DNA of 64,000 nucleotides from Cinclus cinclus (GCF_963662255.1 NC_085059.1:4313034-4377033), one strand, 5' to 3'; positions 44,214-57,585 are shown, counted from the stretch's first letter. The notes: generated from the sequence alone by a model not told the origin. A program made the numbers and translations.

Positions 44214-46021
44214 AGACTGACAGGGATAATGGGCATCGATATGGCCCCACTGTAAATATGTTCAGCATGTTCGAGGCTTTTTTTTATAGGAACAATTTGA
44301 AGATTGTTAGCCTAAAGGTCCCAGAATGTTAATCTATAGCTTCTAGATTTTTACAGTATAAGTCCCAGATTGTTAACAGTATAGTCTTCCTTGTAAATAT
44401 GTTCTAGAGACTGTTGTTGTTGTTGTTAGAAGTAAATATGTTCTTCAAATGTTTGGCTGAACTTTGTTCAATAAATACTATTTCTTATTAAAACCTCGCC
44501 TCTCTTTGCAATTCCTTTGGGCAACCTTTGCACAGTGCTGGTTTCCACTTGCTCATGGTTCCTGGGGCTGCAGGTCCCTGGGGGTGCGGGCACAGCCAGC
44601 CCTGGCTGAGGGTCCCTGTGCATGGGGGGTCCCACTGAGCCAGCACTGCTGTTCCTGGGGCACAGCAGTGTCCCCAAGGGCAAAGCTGTCACCAGCAGAG
44701 AGGGAGCTCTGACAGCAGCAGGCCCTGCAGCAACGCCACCAAAGCAAAGGAAACCTCCTGACACCCTTCCTGCTGCGGCCACAGGGACTCCTGGGCAGGA
44801 GCCAGCATCAGGCACAGGGATGCAACATCCACCTCCATGCTCTGAAGGTCACGACAGCCTTGGCAAGTCTGGGACCTGCACCCGGGCTGCTGCAGGGGCT
44901 GATGTTTAAGGCTTGCAGCCTCCAAAGCCTCTGGGCTTTGCTTCCCCCGCTGCCTTCCATTGCCCTGTGCCCAGGATCCTCACCCTGCCCGTGTTCCTGC
45001 TGCTGCCAGCAGCCCCCAGAGCCCCTCACTCCCTGAGCATCCCCATCACAGGGAGCACTGGCAAATCCCACACGCTTTGCAAAGCAAACTCCCCCACAGT
45101 AACCAAACCACTCTTTGGTCAGAGGGTGCCAAGGGGAAGCTCAGCACCAGCTGCTGTTTAAAGCATGCTTTCAAAAGTGGCTTCAGGCACTCTGGCAGTG
45201 CCTGCTGCGCAGCTGAGGCTGTGGGGACACAGCACTGGCTCAGGCCAGCCCTCAGCCCCTCACAGCTCATGCCAAGGGCCCAGCTCACAAAGCAGTTTCA
45301 CACCACTTGCTGCAGCTATTTCAAAGGCCTAAATGTCATTCGCAGGAGCCATTTAGTTGCCAACTCAGTGTCCGTGTCCTGGCAGGAGAAGCCACCAAGG
45401 GGCCTCTGCATGTGCACTCAGGGCACTTCCACTGCCATCCCAAAGGGATCGCAAAGGACAGGGCTCTTCTTTCAGCACTGCTGAGCTCCTCACGCAGCAT
45501 TGAAGTCTCAGGAAGAGACAAGAATTGAGTGCACCAGGGAAGCTGGCCTCCAAGAAAAGGCATCAATCCCACGGCCCACCCAAGCCAACGGCCTGCATGT
45601 CTGTACCTTCTCCTCCTTCTCTCTTCTCTGCTGTCACTTTGCCCCTTCTCTCTGTCCGGGAGCTTGGCCTCTCAGACAAATAAAAGATGTGCATCCACAT
45701 CTAGGCACGGCATAGATGTCTTACACAACTGTCCCTTCTTCCCCGACAGCTGCAAATCCTACAGCTGCCAGACCTCATCCCTTGCTCCTAGAAAGGGAGA
45801 CAAGACTTTCCATTCTAATCCATTGCCCAGCCCTAAGTCAACGACACAGTCAGTAGAAATAGCTGTGAAATCCCCGGCAGGAACCTGCCAGAAGAGCTAC
45901 AGCTGTGGAGGGGGAAGCAGCAAACTCCCACCCCCACCACTGCTTTGGACTCCTTACCAGCTAAAACAGATCCCACTCCTGCCACTTTTTCCATTTTTTG
46001 TTAACCACAACTACCATCAAT

Positions 46022-46272
46022 TTAAATCCATTGAAAACAAGATCACAGGAGGGGTTGCGTGGAAAGGAACCTTCAATCCCACCCAGTGCAAGCTTTGCCA
46101 TGGCAGGGACACCTGCCACTGTCCCACGCTGCTCCAGCCTGGCCTTGGGCACTGCCAGGGATCCAGGGGCAGCCACAGCTGCTCTGGGCACCCTGTGCCA
46201 GCCCTGCCCATCCTGCCAGGGAACACTTCCTGACCCAGATCCCATCTGAAGCCGCTCCCAGTGCCAACAGGT
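46022..46272 (-). mobile_element. CR1 LINE 3' end, minus strand, unit 7
   Basis: Same insertion as at 4735-4985. Confidence 0.75.
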
Positions 46273-47918
46273 GTCACTGCATGGCCTTGGGATGATGGAT
46301 CAAGAGAAAGCCCCAAGCCTTGAGCAGAGTTCCCAGTGCCTGTGCTGGGGACGTGCCACCCACCTGCCCCTCAAGCACTCAGCTGCCTCGCAGCCAGATG
46401 GAGTGTCCAACGGGTAAAGTACTCCCAGAGGATCAAACCCTGGTCACTGCACCAATGACAAGGTCTTTATTGGGAAAAGAAATGTCGAAGCACAGCGACA
46501 TTTCTTTTCCAAGCAGGAGACGCTGATCCTGTGCCGGCAGCGCAGGGATGCTGTTATTGCTGGTCCTCATTTCATCCCTTTATCAGCTGCAGGGGCACCA
46601 GGACAGGCTGTGGTCTCCCAGGGCAGCTCTGAGTGACACTGCTGTCCCCACCAGCTGTCCCCAGCCCTGGGTGCTGCCACGTGCCGCAGCCTCTGCAGCC
46701 CAATGCACCTGGAGATCCCCCTGAGCATCAGCGATCAGGGCCGCTGCAATCAGCCTGCTGACCCAAAACCTCAAGTGCTGCCACAAGAAAAGCAGCTGAT
46801 TCATTGATACCTCGGAATTTCATGTCTCAATGCAAGGACAGGAAGCACCCCTATGCCACCAAATCATTGCTAAGGGCTTGCAAGCCTCAACGCGGAGATT
46901 TAAGCGTTGGACACGCAGTCAGGGCAAGGGTAAATCCACACAGAGATGACACAGAAATTCCAAAACACACATCATGTTGCTCTTGACGCCTTTCTTGTTG
47001 GCTCAAGGGCTGTTTCCGTGGGCCACGCTTGCACAGAAAGAAAGGAAGTGCAGCTGCTGAGGAACATCTCCATGCCCTCAGCAGGTTTTGGTGCCTTTGC
47101 TGCAGGGCCGCTCCTGTCACAGCCCCCTCTCTGCTGCTGGCACCTTTGCTCTTGGGGACACCAGCCCAGGAACACCAGCAGGGCCCAGGGTTGGCTCAGG
47201 GGGACCCCCCTGTGCACAGGGACTCCCAGCCCCGTGGCTGTGCCAGCACCCCCAGAAACACCAAGATCTGGCAGCACTTTGCTCCGCTGCTCTTTCCGCA
47301 CACGGACCCATCTCCTTCCTTTGCCATCCCAGGAAAATTCAACCTCTACCTCAGCCAAAGATCATTTCCTACACAGGGCTGATCAGAAATGTTCTTCTGC
47401 ACTTCCTCCACCAAAACCACCCCCGCATGCCCACAAGACATTCCAGGGCCATCGGGAAACCCTCCACAAACACTGCGCAGGCACCCAGGACCGCGGGCTT
47501 TCCATCTCTGCCATTCAGGCTCCCTGCGCTGCTCCTGGTCATTTTCTCCTCCTCTCTCCATAACTTTGGGAACCACAGAGCTCCCAGGCTTTGGCAATTC
47601 CCAAGGCCACTGCCATCCTTGACTTCTTGGACACCCCCAGGGCTGTGGACAGACACCCCTGTGTTTTCCCGCAGAAGATGTTAAGAGCCAACAGGAAGTC
47701 ACAAAGTTACGGAGGCTGCTAGATCACCTCCCCAAAAGAAAAAGCTGAAAAAGCTGTGGCTGCTGAGGAAGGGGAGGTGAAGCTTGTGTGGCAAGCTCAG
47801 AGCACATTCACAGTGAATGAAAGGTGGAAGAGGGAGGGTGACTCTTCCTCAGGAAGTCTACTGATGGGACAAGGGGGAATGGGATCAAACGGAAAGAGAG
47901 TTGGAAGAGATTTGATGC

Positions 47919-48112
47919 TGGAAAGAAGTTCTTTAATCTGAGGCTGCTTGTCCCTGACACAGGGAGCTGTGCACATGTGGGTGCCCCATCCCCAGCAACA
48001 TCCAAGGCCACATTGGACAGGGTTGAAGTGCTGGGAGCTTGCTCAGGTTGGAACCAGATGATTTTTAGGGTCTCTTCCAAGCCAAACCACTCAAGGACTT
48101 CATGGTTCTATG
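47919..48112 (+). mobile_element. CR1 LINE 3' end, plus strand, unit 7
   Basis: Same insertion as at 1890-2083. Confidence 0.8.
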
Positions 48113-48160
48113 GCGTCCATCTCCAAGAGAGGAGTGGCCCTGAAGCTTCTGTGACATCAC

Positions 48161-48802
48161 ATGGCCCAGAGTGCTCCAGGTGGAAGGTCCAGGGCCTGGA
48201 GACCAGCACAACAGACAGTTCACCTGCTGCCAGCACTCAGTTCTCCCCCACTCTTCGCTCTCTGCCACGGTGCCAAGATGTTCCTGCTGCCAGTACTCGC
48301 TTGTCCCCCGCTCTTCGTTCTCTGCCTTGGTGCTGAGCTGCTCCTGCTGCCGGGACTTTTCCTGCACTTCTACTGCACCATCAACACCAACAGCATGAGC
48401 GCTCCTGTCCCAGTGGAGGTACAGTGCCATCCCAGGGAGGGGGGCAGCCCTGAGTGCCAGGGCAGGCTGCAGCCCTGTGGGGATGGATGCTGGGGAAAGG
48501 GACCCCAAGTGACATTGTGCTGCCTCATGCAGACTGCCAGAGACACCATTGAGGATATGGAGGTGGATGAGCAGGATGACACCGAGCCCATGGAAGTGGA
48601 CGAATATGATGAGACTGAGCCCATGGAAGTGGATGAGCAGGATGACACCGAGCCCATGGAAGTGGACGAATATGATGAGACTGAGCCCATGGAAGTGGAT
48701 GAGCAGGATGACACCGAGCCCATGGAAGTAGATGAATATGATGAGACTGAGCCCATGGACGTCGATGAGAAGGACAAAGAAGAGCCCGTGATCCTGGCAT
48801 GA
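48161..48802 (+). CDS. Acidic-repeat protein gene, copy 8, with upstream ATG (213 aa)
   Basis: A G-to-T change makes CACATGGCC from CACAGGGCC, giving an in-frame ATG 39 codons before the start used in copies 1-7 (here 48278). An in-frame TGA lies three codons upstream, so this is the frame's first ATG. The added segment is polar and arginine-rich, and would place the hydrophobic stretch at residues 40-71. If used, a signal peptide would become an internal anchor. Either start may be used; neither context is ideal (C at -3 and G at +4 here; A at -3 at the inner ATG). Predicted intron 48419-48532. Poly(A) signal 49203-49208. Confidence 0.6.
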   Translation: MAQSAPGGRSRAWRPAQQTVHLLPALSSPPLFALCHGAKMFLLPVLACPPLFVLCLGAELLLLPGLFLHFYCTINTNSMSAPVPVEVQCHPREGGSPECQGRLQPCGDGCWGKGPQVTLCCLMQTARDTIEDMEVDEQDDTEPMEVDEYDETEPMEVDEQDDTEPMEVDEYDETEPMEVDEQDDTEPMEVDEYDETEPMDVDEKDKEEPVILA

Positions 48803-50753
48803 GGATGGAGCCCCAGGAGCAGGACAACCTGATGTTCCCCTGCCCTGCCCACAGGCAGTGCCCAGCCTGGGGCGGGGCTGGCTGGCTCTCCTCAGGGACA
48901 TGGTGCTCAAGGAAGTCCTGCTCTGCTGCTTCCTTCCTTCCTTCCCTCCCAGACTGACAGGGATAATGGGCATCGACAGGGCCCCGCTGTAAATATGTTC
49001 TGCATGTTCGAGGCTTTTTTTATAGGAAAAATTAGAAGATTCTTAGCCTAAAGCTCACAGAATGTTAATCTATAGCTTCTAGATTTTTACTGTATAAGTC
49101 CCAGATTGTTAACAGTATAGTCTTCCTTGTAAATATGTTCTAGAGACTGTTGTTGTTGTTAGAAGTAAATATGTTCCTCAAATGTTTGGCTGAACTTTGT
49201 TCAATAAATACTATTTCTTATTAAAACCTCGCCTCTCTTTGCAATTCCTTTGGGCAACCTTTGCACAGTGCTGGTTTCCACTTGCTCATGGTTCCTGGGG
49301 CTGCAGGTCCCTGGGGGTGCTGGCACAGCCAGCCCTGGCTGAGGGTCCCTGTGCAGGGGGGTCCCACTGAGCCAGCACTGCTGTTCCTGGGGCACAGCAG
49401 GGTCCCCAAGGGCAAAGCTGTCACCAGCAGAGAGGGAGCTCTGACAGCAGCAGGCCCTGCAGCAAGGCTACCAAAGCAAAGGAAACCTCCTGACACCCTT
49501 CCTGCTGCGGCCACAGGGACTCCTGGGCAGGAGCCAGCATCAGGCACAGGGATGCAACATCCACCTCCATGCTCTGAAGGTCTCGACAGCCTTGGCAAGT
49601 CTGGGACCTGCACCCGGGCTGCTGCAGGGGCTGATGTTTAAGGCTTGCAGCCTCCAAAGCCTCTGGGCTTTGCTTCCCCCGCTGCCTTCCATTGCTCTGT
49701 GCCCAGGATCCTCACCCTGCCCGTGTTCCTGCTGCTGCCAGCAGCCCCCAGAGCCCCTCACTCCCTGAGCATCCCCATCACAGGGGGCAATGGCAAATCC
49801 CACACGCTTTGCAAAGCAAACTCCCCCACAGTAACCAAACCACTCTTTGGTCAGAGGGTGCCAAGGGGAAGCTCAGCACCAGCTGCTGTTTAAAGCATGC
49901 TTTCAAAAGTGGCTTCAGGCACTCTGGCAGTGCCTGCTGCGCAGCTGAGGCTGTGGGGACACAGCACTGGCTCAGGCCAGCCCTCAGCCCCTCACAGCTC
50001 ATGCCAAGGGCCCAGCTCACAAAGCAGTTTCACACCACTTGCTGCAGCTATTTCAAAGGCCTAAATGTCATTCGCAGGAGCCATTTAGTTGCCAACTCAG
50101 TGTCCGTGTCCTGGCAGGAGAAGCCACCAAGGGGCCTCTGCATGTGCACTCAGGGCACTTCCACTGCCATCCCAAAGGGATCGCAAAGGACAGGGCTCTT
50201 CTTTCAGCACTGCTGAGCTCCTCACGCAGCATTGAAGTCTCAGGAAGAGACAAGAATTGAGTGCACCAGGGAAGCTGGCCTCGAAGAAAACGCATCAATC
50301 CCACGGCCCACCCAAGCCAACGGCCTGCATGTCTGTACCTTCTCCTCCTTCTCTCTTCTCTGCTGTCACTTTGCCCCTTCTCTCTGTCCGGGACCTTGGC
50401 CTCTCAGACAAATAAAAGATGTGCATCCACACCTAGGCACGGCATAGATGTCTTACACAACTGTCCCTTCTTCCCCGACAGCTGCAAATCCTACAGCTGC
50501 CTGACCTCATCCCTTGCTCCTAGAAAGGGAGACAAGACTTTCCATTCTAATCCATTGCCCAGCCCTAAGTCAACGACACAGTCAGTAGAAATAGCTGTGA
50601 AATCCCCAGCAGGAACCTGCCAGAAGAGCTACAGCTGTGGAGGGGGAAGCAGCAAACTCCCACCCCCACCACTGCTTTGGACTCCTTACCAGCTAAAACA
50701 GATCCCACTCCTGCCACTTTTTCCATTTTTTGTTAACCACAACTACCATCAAT

Positions 50754-51004
50754 TTAAATCCATTGAAAACAAGATCACAGGAGGGGTTGCGTGGAAAGGA
50801 ACCTTCAATCCCACCCAGTGCAAGCTTTGCCATGGCAGGGACACCTGCCACTGTCCCACGCTGCTCCAGCCTGGCCTTGGGCACTGCCAGGGATCCAGGG
50901 GCAGCCACAGCTGCTCTGGGCACCCTGTGCCAGCCCTGCCCATCCTGCCAGGGAACACTTCCTGACCCAGATCCCATCTGAAGCCGCTCCCAGTGCCAAC
51001 AGGT
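50754..51004 (-). mobile_element. CR1 LINE 3' end, minus strand, unit 8
   Basis: Same insertion as at 4735-4985. Confidence 0.75.
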
Positions 51005-52654
51005 GTCACTGCATGGCCTTGGGATGATGGATCAAGAGAAAGCCCCAAGCCTTGAGCAGAGTTCCCAGTGCCTGTGCTGGGGACGTGCCACCCACCTGCC
51101 CCTCAAGCACTCAGCTGCCTCGCAGCCAGATGGAGTGTCCAACGGGTAAAGCACTCACAGAGGATCAAACCCTGGTCACTGCACCAATGACAAGGTCTTT
51201 ATTGGGAAAAGAAATGTTGAAGCACAGCGACATTTCTTTTCCAAGCAGGAGACGCTGATCCTGTGCCGGCAGCGCAGGGATGCTGTTATTGCTGGTCCTC
51301 ATTTCATCCCTTTATCAGCTGCAGGGGCACCAGGACAGGCTGTGGTCTCCCAGGGCAGCTCTGAGTGACACTGCTGTCCCCACCAGCTGTCCCCAGCCCT
51401 GGGTGCTGCCACGTGCCCCAGCCTCTGCAGCCCAAAGCACCTGGAGATCCCCCCGAGCATCAGCGATCAGGGCCGCTGCAATCAGCCTGCTGACCCAAAA
51501 CCTCAAGTGCTGCCACAAGAAAAGCAGCTGATTCATTGATACCTCGGAATTTCATGTCTCAATGCAAGGACAGGAAGCACCCCTATGCCACCAAATCATT
51601 GCTAAGGGCTTGCAAGCCTCAACGCGGAGATTTCAGCGTTGGACACGCAGTCAGGGCAAGGGTAAATCCACACAGAGATGACACAGAAATTCCAAAACAC
51701 ACATCATGTTGGTCTTGACGCCTTTCTTGTTGGCTCAAGGGCTGTTTCCGAGGGCCACGCTTGCACAGAAAGAAAGAAAGGAAGTGCAGCTGCTGAGGAA
51801 CATCTCCATGCCCTCAGCAGGTTTTGGTGCCTTTGCTGCAGGGCCGCTCCTGTCAGAGCCCCCTCTCTGCTGCTGACACCGTTGCTCTTGGGGACACCAG
51901 CCCAGGAACACCAGCAGGGCCCAGGGTTGGGTCACGGGGACCCCCCTGTGCACAGGTACTCCCAGCCACGTGGCTGTGCCAGCACCCCCAGAAACACCAA
52001 GATCTGGCAGCACTTTGCTCCGCTGCTCTTTCCGCACACGGAACCATCTCCTTCCTTTGCCATCCCAGGAAAATTCAACCTCTACCTCAGCCAAAGATCA
52101 TTTCCTACACATGGCTGATCAGAAATGTTCTTCTGGACTTCCTCCACCAAAACCACCCCCGCATGCCCACAAGACATTCCAGGGCCATCGGGAAACCCTC
52201 CACAAACACTGCGCAGGCACCCAGGACCACGGGCTTTCCATCTCTGCCATTCAGGCTCCCTGCGCTGCTCCTGGTCATTTTCTCCTCCTCTCTCCATAAC
52301 TTTGGGAACCACAGAGCTCCCAGGCTTTGGCAATTCCCAAGGCCACTGCCATCCTTGACTTCTTGGACACCCCCAGGGCTGTGGACAGACACCCCTGTGT
52401 TTTCCCGCAGAAGATGTTAAGAGCCAACAGGAAGTCACAAAGTTACGGAGGCTGCTAGATCACCTCCCCAAAAGAAAAAGCTGAAAAAGCTGTGGCTGCT
52501 GAGGAAGGGGAGGTGAAGCTTGTGTGGCAAGCTCAGAGCACATTCACAGTGAATGAAAGGTGGAAGAGGGAGGGTGACTCTTCCTCAGGAAGTCTACTGA
52601 TGGGACAAGGGGGAATGGGATCAAACGGAAAGAGAGTTGGACGAGATTTGATGC

Positions 52655-52848
52655 TGGAAAGAAGTTCTTTAATCTGAGGCTGCTTGTCCCTGACACAGGG
52701 AGCTGTGCACATGTGGGTGCCCCATCCCCAGCAACATCCAAGGCCACATTGGACAGGGTTGAAGTGCTGGGAGCTTGCTCAGGTTGGAACCAGATGATTT
52801 TTAGGGTCTCTTCCAAGCCAAACCACTCAAGGACTTGATGGTTCTATG
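52655..52848 (+). mobile_element. CR1 LINE 3' end, plus strand, unit 8
   Basis: Same insertion as at 1890-2083. Confidence 0.8.
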
Positions 52849-52896
52849 GCGTCCATCTCCAAGAGAGGAGTGGCCCTGAAGCTTCTGTGACATCAC

Positions 52897-53538
52897 ATGG
52901 CCCAGAGTGCTCCAGGTGGAAGGTCCAGGGCCTGGAGACCAGCACAACAGACAGTTCACCTGCTGCCAGCACTCAGTTCTCCCCCACTCTTCTCTCTCTG
53001 CCACGGTGCCAAGATGTTCCTGCTGCCAGTACTCGCTTGTCCCCCGCTCTTCGTTCTCTGCCTTGGTGCTGAGCTGCTCCTGCTGCCGGGACTTTTCCTG
53101 CACTTCTACTGCACCATCAACACCAACAGCATGAGCGCTCCTGTCCCAGTGGAGGTACAGTGCCATCCCAGGGAGGGGGGCAGCCCTGAGTGCCAGGGCA
53201 GGCTGCAGCCCTGTGGGGATGGATGCTGGGGAAAGGGACCCCAAGTGACATTGTGCTGCCTCATGCAGACTGCCAGAGACACCATTGAGGATATGGAGGT
53301 GGATGAGCAGGATGACACCGAGCCCATGGAAGTGGACGAATATGATGAGACTGAGCCCATGGAAGTGGATGAGCAGGATGACACCGAGCCCATGGAAGTG
53401 GACGAATATGATGAGACTGAGCCCATGGAAGTGGATGAGCAGGATGACACCGAGCCCATGGAAGTAGATGAATATGATGAGACTGAGCCCATGGACGTCG
53501 ATGAGAAGGACAAAGAAGAGCCCGTGATCCTGGCATGA
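52897..53538 (+). CDS. Acidic-repeat protein gene, copy 9, with upstream ATG (213 aa)
   Basis: Same extended form as copy 8; inner ATG at 53014. Differs from copy 8 by one residue in the extension (LFSLCHG for LFALCHG). Predicted intron 53155-53268. Poly(A) signal 53940-53945. Confidence 0.6.
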   Translation: MAQSAPGGRSRAWRPAQQTVHLLPALSSPPLFSLCHGAKMFLLPVLACPPLFVLCLGAELLLLPGLFLHFYCTINTNSMSAPVPVEVQCHPREGGSPECQGRLQPCGDGCWGKGPQVTLCCLMQTARDTIEDMEVDEQDDTEPMEVDEYDETEPMEVDEQDDTEPMEVDEYDETEPMEVDEQDDTEPMEVDEYDETEPMDVDEKDKEEPVILA

Positions 53539-55490
53539 GGATGGAGCCCCAGGAGCAGGACAACCTGATGCTCCCCTGCCCTGCCCACAGGCAGTGCCCA
53601 GCCTGGGGCGGGGCTGGCTGGCTCTCCTCAGGGACATGGTGCTCAAGGAAGTCCTGCTCTGCTGCTTCCTTCCTTCCTTCCCTCCCAGACTGACAGGGAT
53701 AATGTGCATCGATAGGGCCCCGCTGTAAATATGTTCTGCATGTTCGAGGCTTTTTTTTATAGGAAAAATTAGAAGATTCTTAGCCTAAAGCTCACAGAAT
53801 GTTAATCTATAGCTTCTAGATTTTTACTGTATAAGTCCCAGATTGTTAACAGTATAGTCTTCCTTGTAAATATGTTCTAGAGACTGTTGTTGTTGTTAGA
53901 AGTAAATATGTTCCTCAAATGTTTGGCTGAACTTTGTTCAATAAATACTATTTCTTATTAAAACCTCGCCTCTCTTTGCAATTCCTTTGGGCAACCTTTG
54001 CACAGTGCTGGTTTCCACTTGCTCATGGTTCCTGGGGCTGCAGGTCCCTGGGGGTGCTGGCACAGCCAGCCCTGGCTGAGGGTCCCTGTGCAGGGGGGTC
54101 CCACTGAGCCAGCACTGCTGTTCCTGGGGCACAGCAGGGTCCCCAAGGGCAAAGCTGTCACCAGCAGAGAGGGAGCTCTGACAGCAGCAGGCCCTGCAGC
54201 AAGGCTACCAAAGCAAAGGAAACCTCCTGACACCCTTCCTGCTGCGGCCACAGGGACTCCTGGGCAGGAGCCAGCATCAGGCACAGGGATGCAACATCCA
54301 CCTCCATGCTCTGAAGGTCTCGACAGCCTTGGCAAGTCTGGGACCTGCACCCGGGCTGCTGCAGGGGCTGATGTTTAAGGCTTGCAGCCTCCAAAGCCTC
54401 TGGGCTTTGCTTCCCCCGCTGCCTTCCATTGCTCTGTGCCCAGGATCCTCACCCTGCCCGTGTTCCTGCTGCTGCCAGCAGCCCCCAGAGCCCCTCACTC
54501 CCTGAGCATCCCCATCACAGGGGGCAATGGCAAATCCCACACGCTTTGCAAAGCAAACTCCCCCACAGTAACCAAACCACTCTTTGGTCAGAGGGTGCCA
54601 AGGGGAAGCTCAGCACCAGCTGCTGTTTAAAGCATGCTTTCAAAAGTGGCTTCAGGCACTCTGGCAGTGCCTGCTGCGCAGCTGAGGCTGTGGGGACACA
54701 GCACTGGCTCAGGCCAGCCCTCAGCCCCTCACAGCTCATGCCAAGGGCCCAGCTCACAAAGCAGTTTCACACCACTTGCTGCAGCTATTTCAAAGGCCTA
54801 AATGTCATTCGCAGGAGCCATTTAGTTGCCAACTCAGTGTCCGTGTCCTGGCAGGAGAAGCCACCAAGGGGCCTCTGCATGTGCACTCAGGGCACTTCCA
54901 CTGCCATCCCAAAGGGATCGCAAAGGACAGGGCTCTTCTTTCAGCACTGCTGAGCTCCTCACGCAGCATTGAAGTCTCAGGAAGAGACAAGAATTGAGTG
55001 CACCAGGGAAGCTGGCCTCGAAGAAAACGCATCAATCCCACGGCCCACCCAAGCCAACGGCCTGCATGTCTGTACCTTCTCCTCCTTCTCTCTTCTCTGC
55101 TGTCACTTTGCCCCTTCTCTCTGTCCGGGACCTTGGCCTCTCAGACAAATAAAAGATGTGCATCCACACCTAGGCACGGCATAGATGTCTTACACAACTG
55201 TCCCTTCTTCCCCGACAGCTGCAAATCCTACAGCTGCCTGACCTCATCCCTTGCTCCTAGAAAGGGAGACAAGACTTTCCATTCTAATCCATTGCCCAGC
55301 CCTAAGTCAACGACACAGTCAGTAGAAATAGCTGTGAAATCCCCAGCAGGAACCTGCCAGAAGAGCTACAGCTGTGGAGGGGGAAGCAGCAAACTCCCAC
55401 CCCCACCACTGCTTTGGACTCCTTACCAGCTAAAACAGATCCCACTCCTGCCACTTTTTCCATTTTTTGTTAACCACAACTACCATCAAT

Positions 55491-55741
55491 TTAAATCCAT
55501 TGAAAACAAGATCACAGGAGGGGTTGCGTGGAAAGGAACCTTCAATCCCACCCAGTGCAAGCTTTGCCATGGCAGGGACACCTGCCACTGTCCCACGCTG
55601 CTCCAGCCTGGCCTTGGGCACTGCCAGGGATCCAGGGGCAGCCACAGCTGCTCTGGGCACCCTGTGCCAGCCCTGCCCATCCTGCCAGGGAACACTTCCT
55701 GACCCATATCCCATCTGAAGCCGCTCCCAGTGCCAACAGGT
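55491..55741 (-). mobile_element. CR1 LINE 3' end, minus strand, unit 9
   Basis: Same insertion as at 4735-4985. Confidence 0.75.
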
Positions 55742-57391
55742 GTCACTGCATGGCCTTGGGATGATGGATCAAGAGAAAGCCCCAAGCCTTGAGCAGAGTT
55801 CCCAGTGCCTGTGCTGGGGACGTGCCACCCACCTGCCCCTCAAGCACTCAGCTGCCTCGCAGCCAGATGGAGTGTCCAACGGGTAAAGCACTCACAGAGG
55901 ATCAAACCCTGGTCACTGCACCAATGACAAGGTCTTTATTGGGAAAAGAAATGTTGAAGCACAGCGACATTTCTTTTCCAAGCAGGAGACGCTGATCCTG
56001 TGCCGGCAGCGCAGGGATGCTGTTATTGCTGGTCCTCATTTCATCCCTTTATCAGCTGCAGGGGCACCAGGACAGGCTGTGGTCTCCCAGGGCAGCTCTG
56101 AGTGACACTGCTGTCCCCACCAGCTGTCCCCAGCCCTGGGTGCTGCCACGTGCCCCAGCCTCTGCAGCCCAAAGCACCTGGAGATCCCCCCGAGCATCAG
56201 CGATCAGGGCCGCTGCAATCAGCCTGCTGACCCAAAACCTCAAGTGCTGCCACAAGAAAAGCAGCTGATTCATTGATACCTCGGAATTTCATGTCTCAAT
56301 GCAAGGACAGGAAGCACCCCTATGCCACCAAATCATTGCTAAGGGCTTGCAAGCCTCAACGCGGAGATTTCAGCGTTGGACACGCAGTCAGGGCAAGGGT
56401 AAATCCACACAGAGATGACACAGAAATTCCAAAACACACATCATGTTGGTCTTGACGCCTTTCTTGTTGGCTCAAGGGCTGTTTCCGAGGGCCACGCTTG
56501 CACAGAAAGAAAGAAAGGAAGTGCAGCTGCTGAGGAACATCTCCATGCCCTCAGCAGGTTTTGGTGCCTTTGCTGCAGGGCCGCTCCTGTCAGAGCCCCC
56601 TCTCTGCTGCTGACACCGTTGCTCTTGGGGACACCAGCCCAGGAACACCAGCAGGGCCCAGGGTTGGGTCACGGGGACCCCCCTGTGCACAGGTACTCCC
56701 AGCCACGTGGCTGTGCCAGCACCCCCAGAAACACCAAGATCTGGCAGCACTTTGCTCCGCTGCTCTTTCCGCACACGGAACCATCTCCTTCCTTTGCCAT
56801 CCCAGGAAAATTCAACCTCTACCTCAGCCAAAGATCATTTCCTACACATGGCTGATCAGAAATGTTCTTCTGGACTTCCTCCACCAAAACCACCCCCGCA
56901 TGCCCACAAGACATTCCAGGGCCATCGGGAAACCCTCCACAAACACTGCGCAGGCACCCAGGACCACGGGCTTTCCATCTCTGCCATTCAGGCTCCCTGC
57001 GCTGCTCCTGGTCATTTTCTCCTCCTCTCTCCATAACTTTGGGAACCACAGAGCTCCCAGGCTTTGGCAATTCCCAAGGCCACTGCCATCCTTGACTTCT
57101 TGGACACCCCCAGGGCTGTGGACAGACACCCCTGTGTTTTCCCGCAGAAGATGTTAAGAGCCAACAGGAAGTCACAAAGTTACGGAGGCTGCTAGATCAC
57201 CTCCCCAAAAGAAAAAGCTGAAAAAGCTGTGGCTGCTGAGGAAGGGGAGGTGAAGCTTGTGTGGCAAGCTCAGAGCACATTCACAGTGAATGAAAGGTGG
57301 AAGAGGGAGGGTGACTCTTCCTCAGGAAGTCTACTGATGGGACAAGGGGGAATGGGATCAAACGGAAAGAGAGTTGGACGAGATTTGATGC

Positions 57392-57585
57392 TGGAAAGAA
57401 GTTCTTTAATCTGAGGCTGCTTGTCCCTGACACAGGGAGCTGTGCACATGTGGGTGCCCCATCCCCAGCAACATCCAAGGCCACATTGGACAGGGTTGAA
57501 GTGCTGGGAGCTTGCTCAGGTTGGAACCAGATGATTTTTAGGGTCTCTTCCAAGCCAAACCACTCAAGGACTTCATGGTTCTATG
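57392..57585 (+). mobile_element. CR1 LINE 3' end, plus strand, unit 9
   Basis: Same insertion as at 1890-2083. Confidence 0.8.

Larger units (their letters stand above)
42763..46029 (+). repeat. Tandem array unit, right partial after ERV2
   Basis: Unit sequence resumes at GTTAAGAGCC, the phase of position 1651 in unit 1, just after the splice-acceptor-like site. It lacks the minus-strand CR1, the stem-loop and inverted-repeat arm A. Confidence 0.93.
46030..50761 (+). repeat. Tandem array unit 7 (4732 bp)
   Basis: Short TTCC tract (about 48929-48951). It shares with units 8-10 the upstream ATG, the AAATTAGAAGATTCTTAG form of the 3' UTR and the shortened GTT run. Confidence 0.95.
50762..55498 (+). 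repeat. Tandem array unit 8 (4737 bp)
   Basis: First of three consecutive units with identical 4737-bp spacing and almost no differences. One is GGACTTGATGG near 52830 where unit 9 has GGACTTCATGG. Confidence 0.96.
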
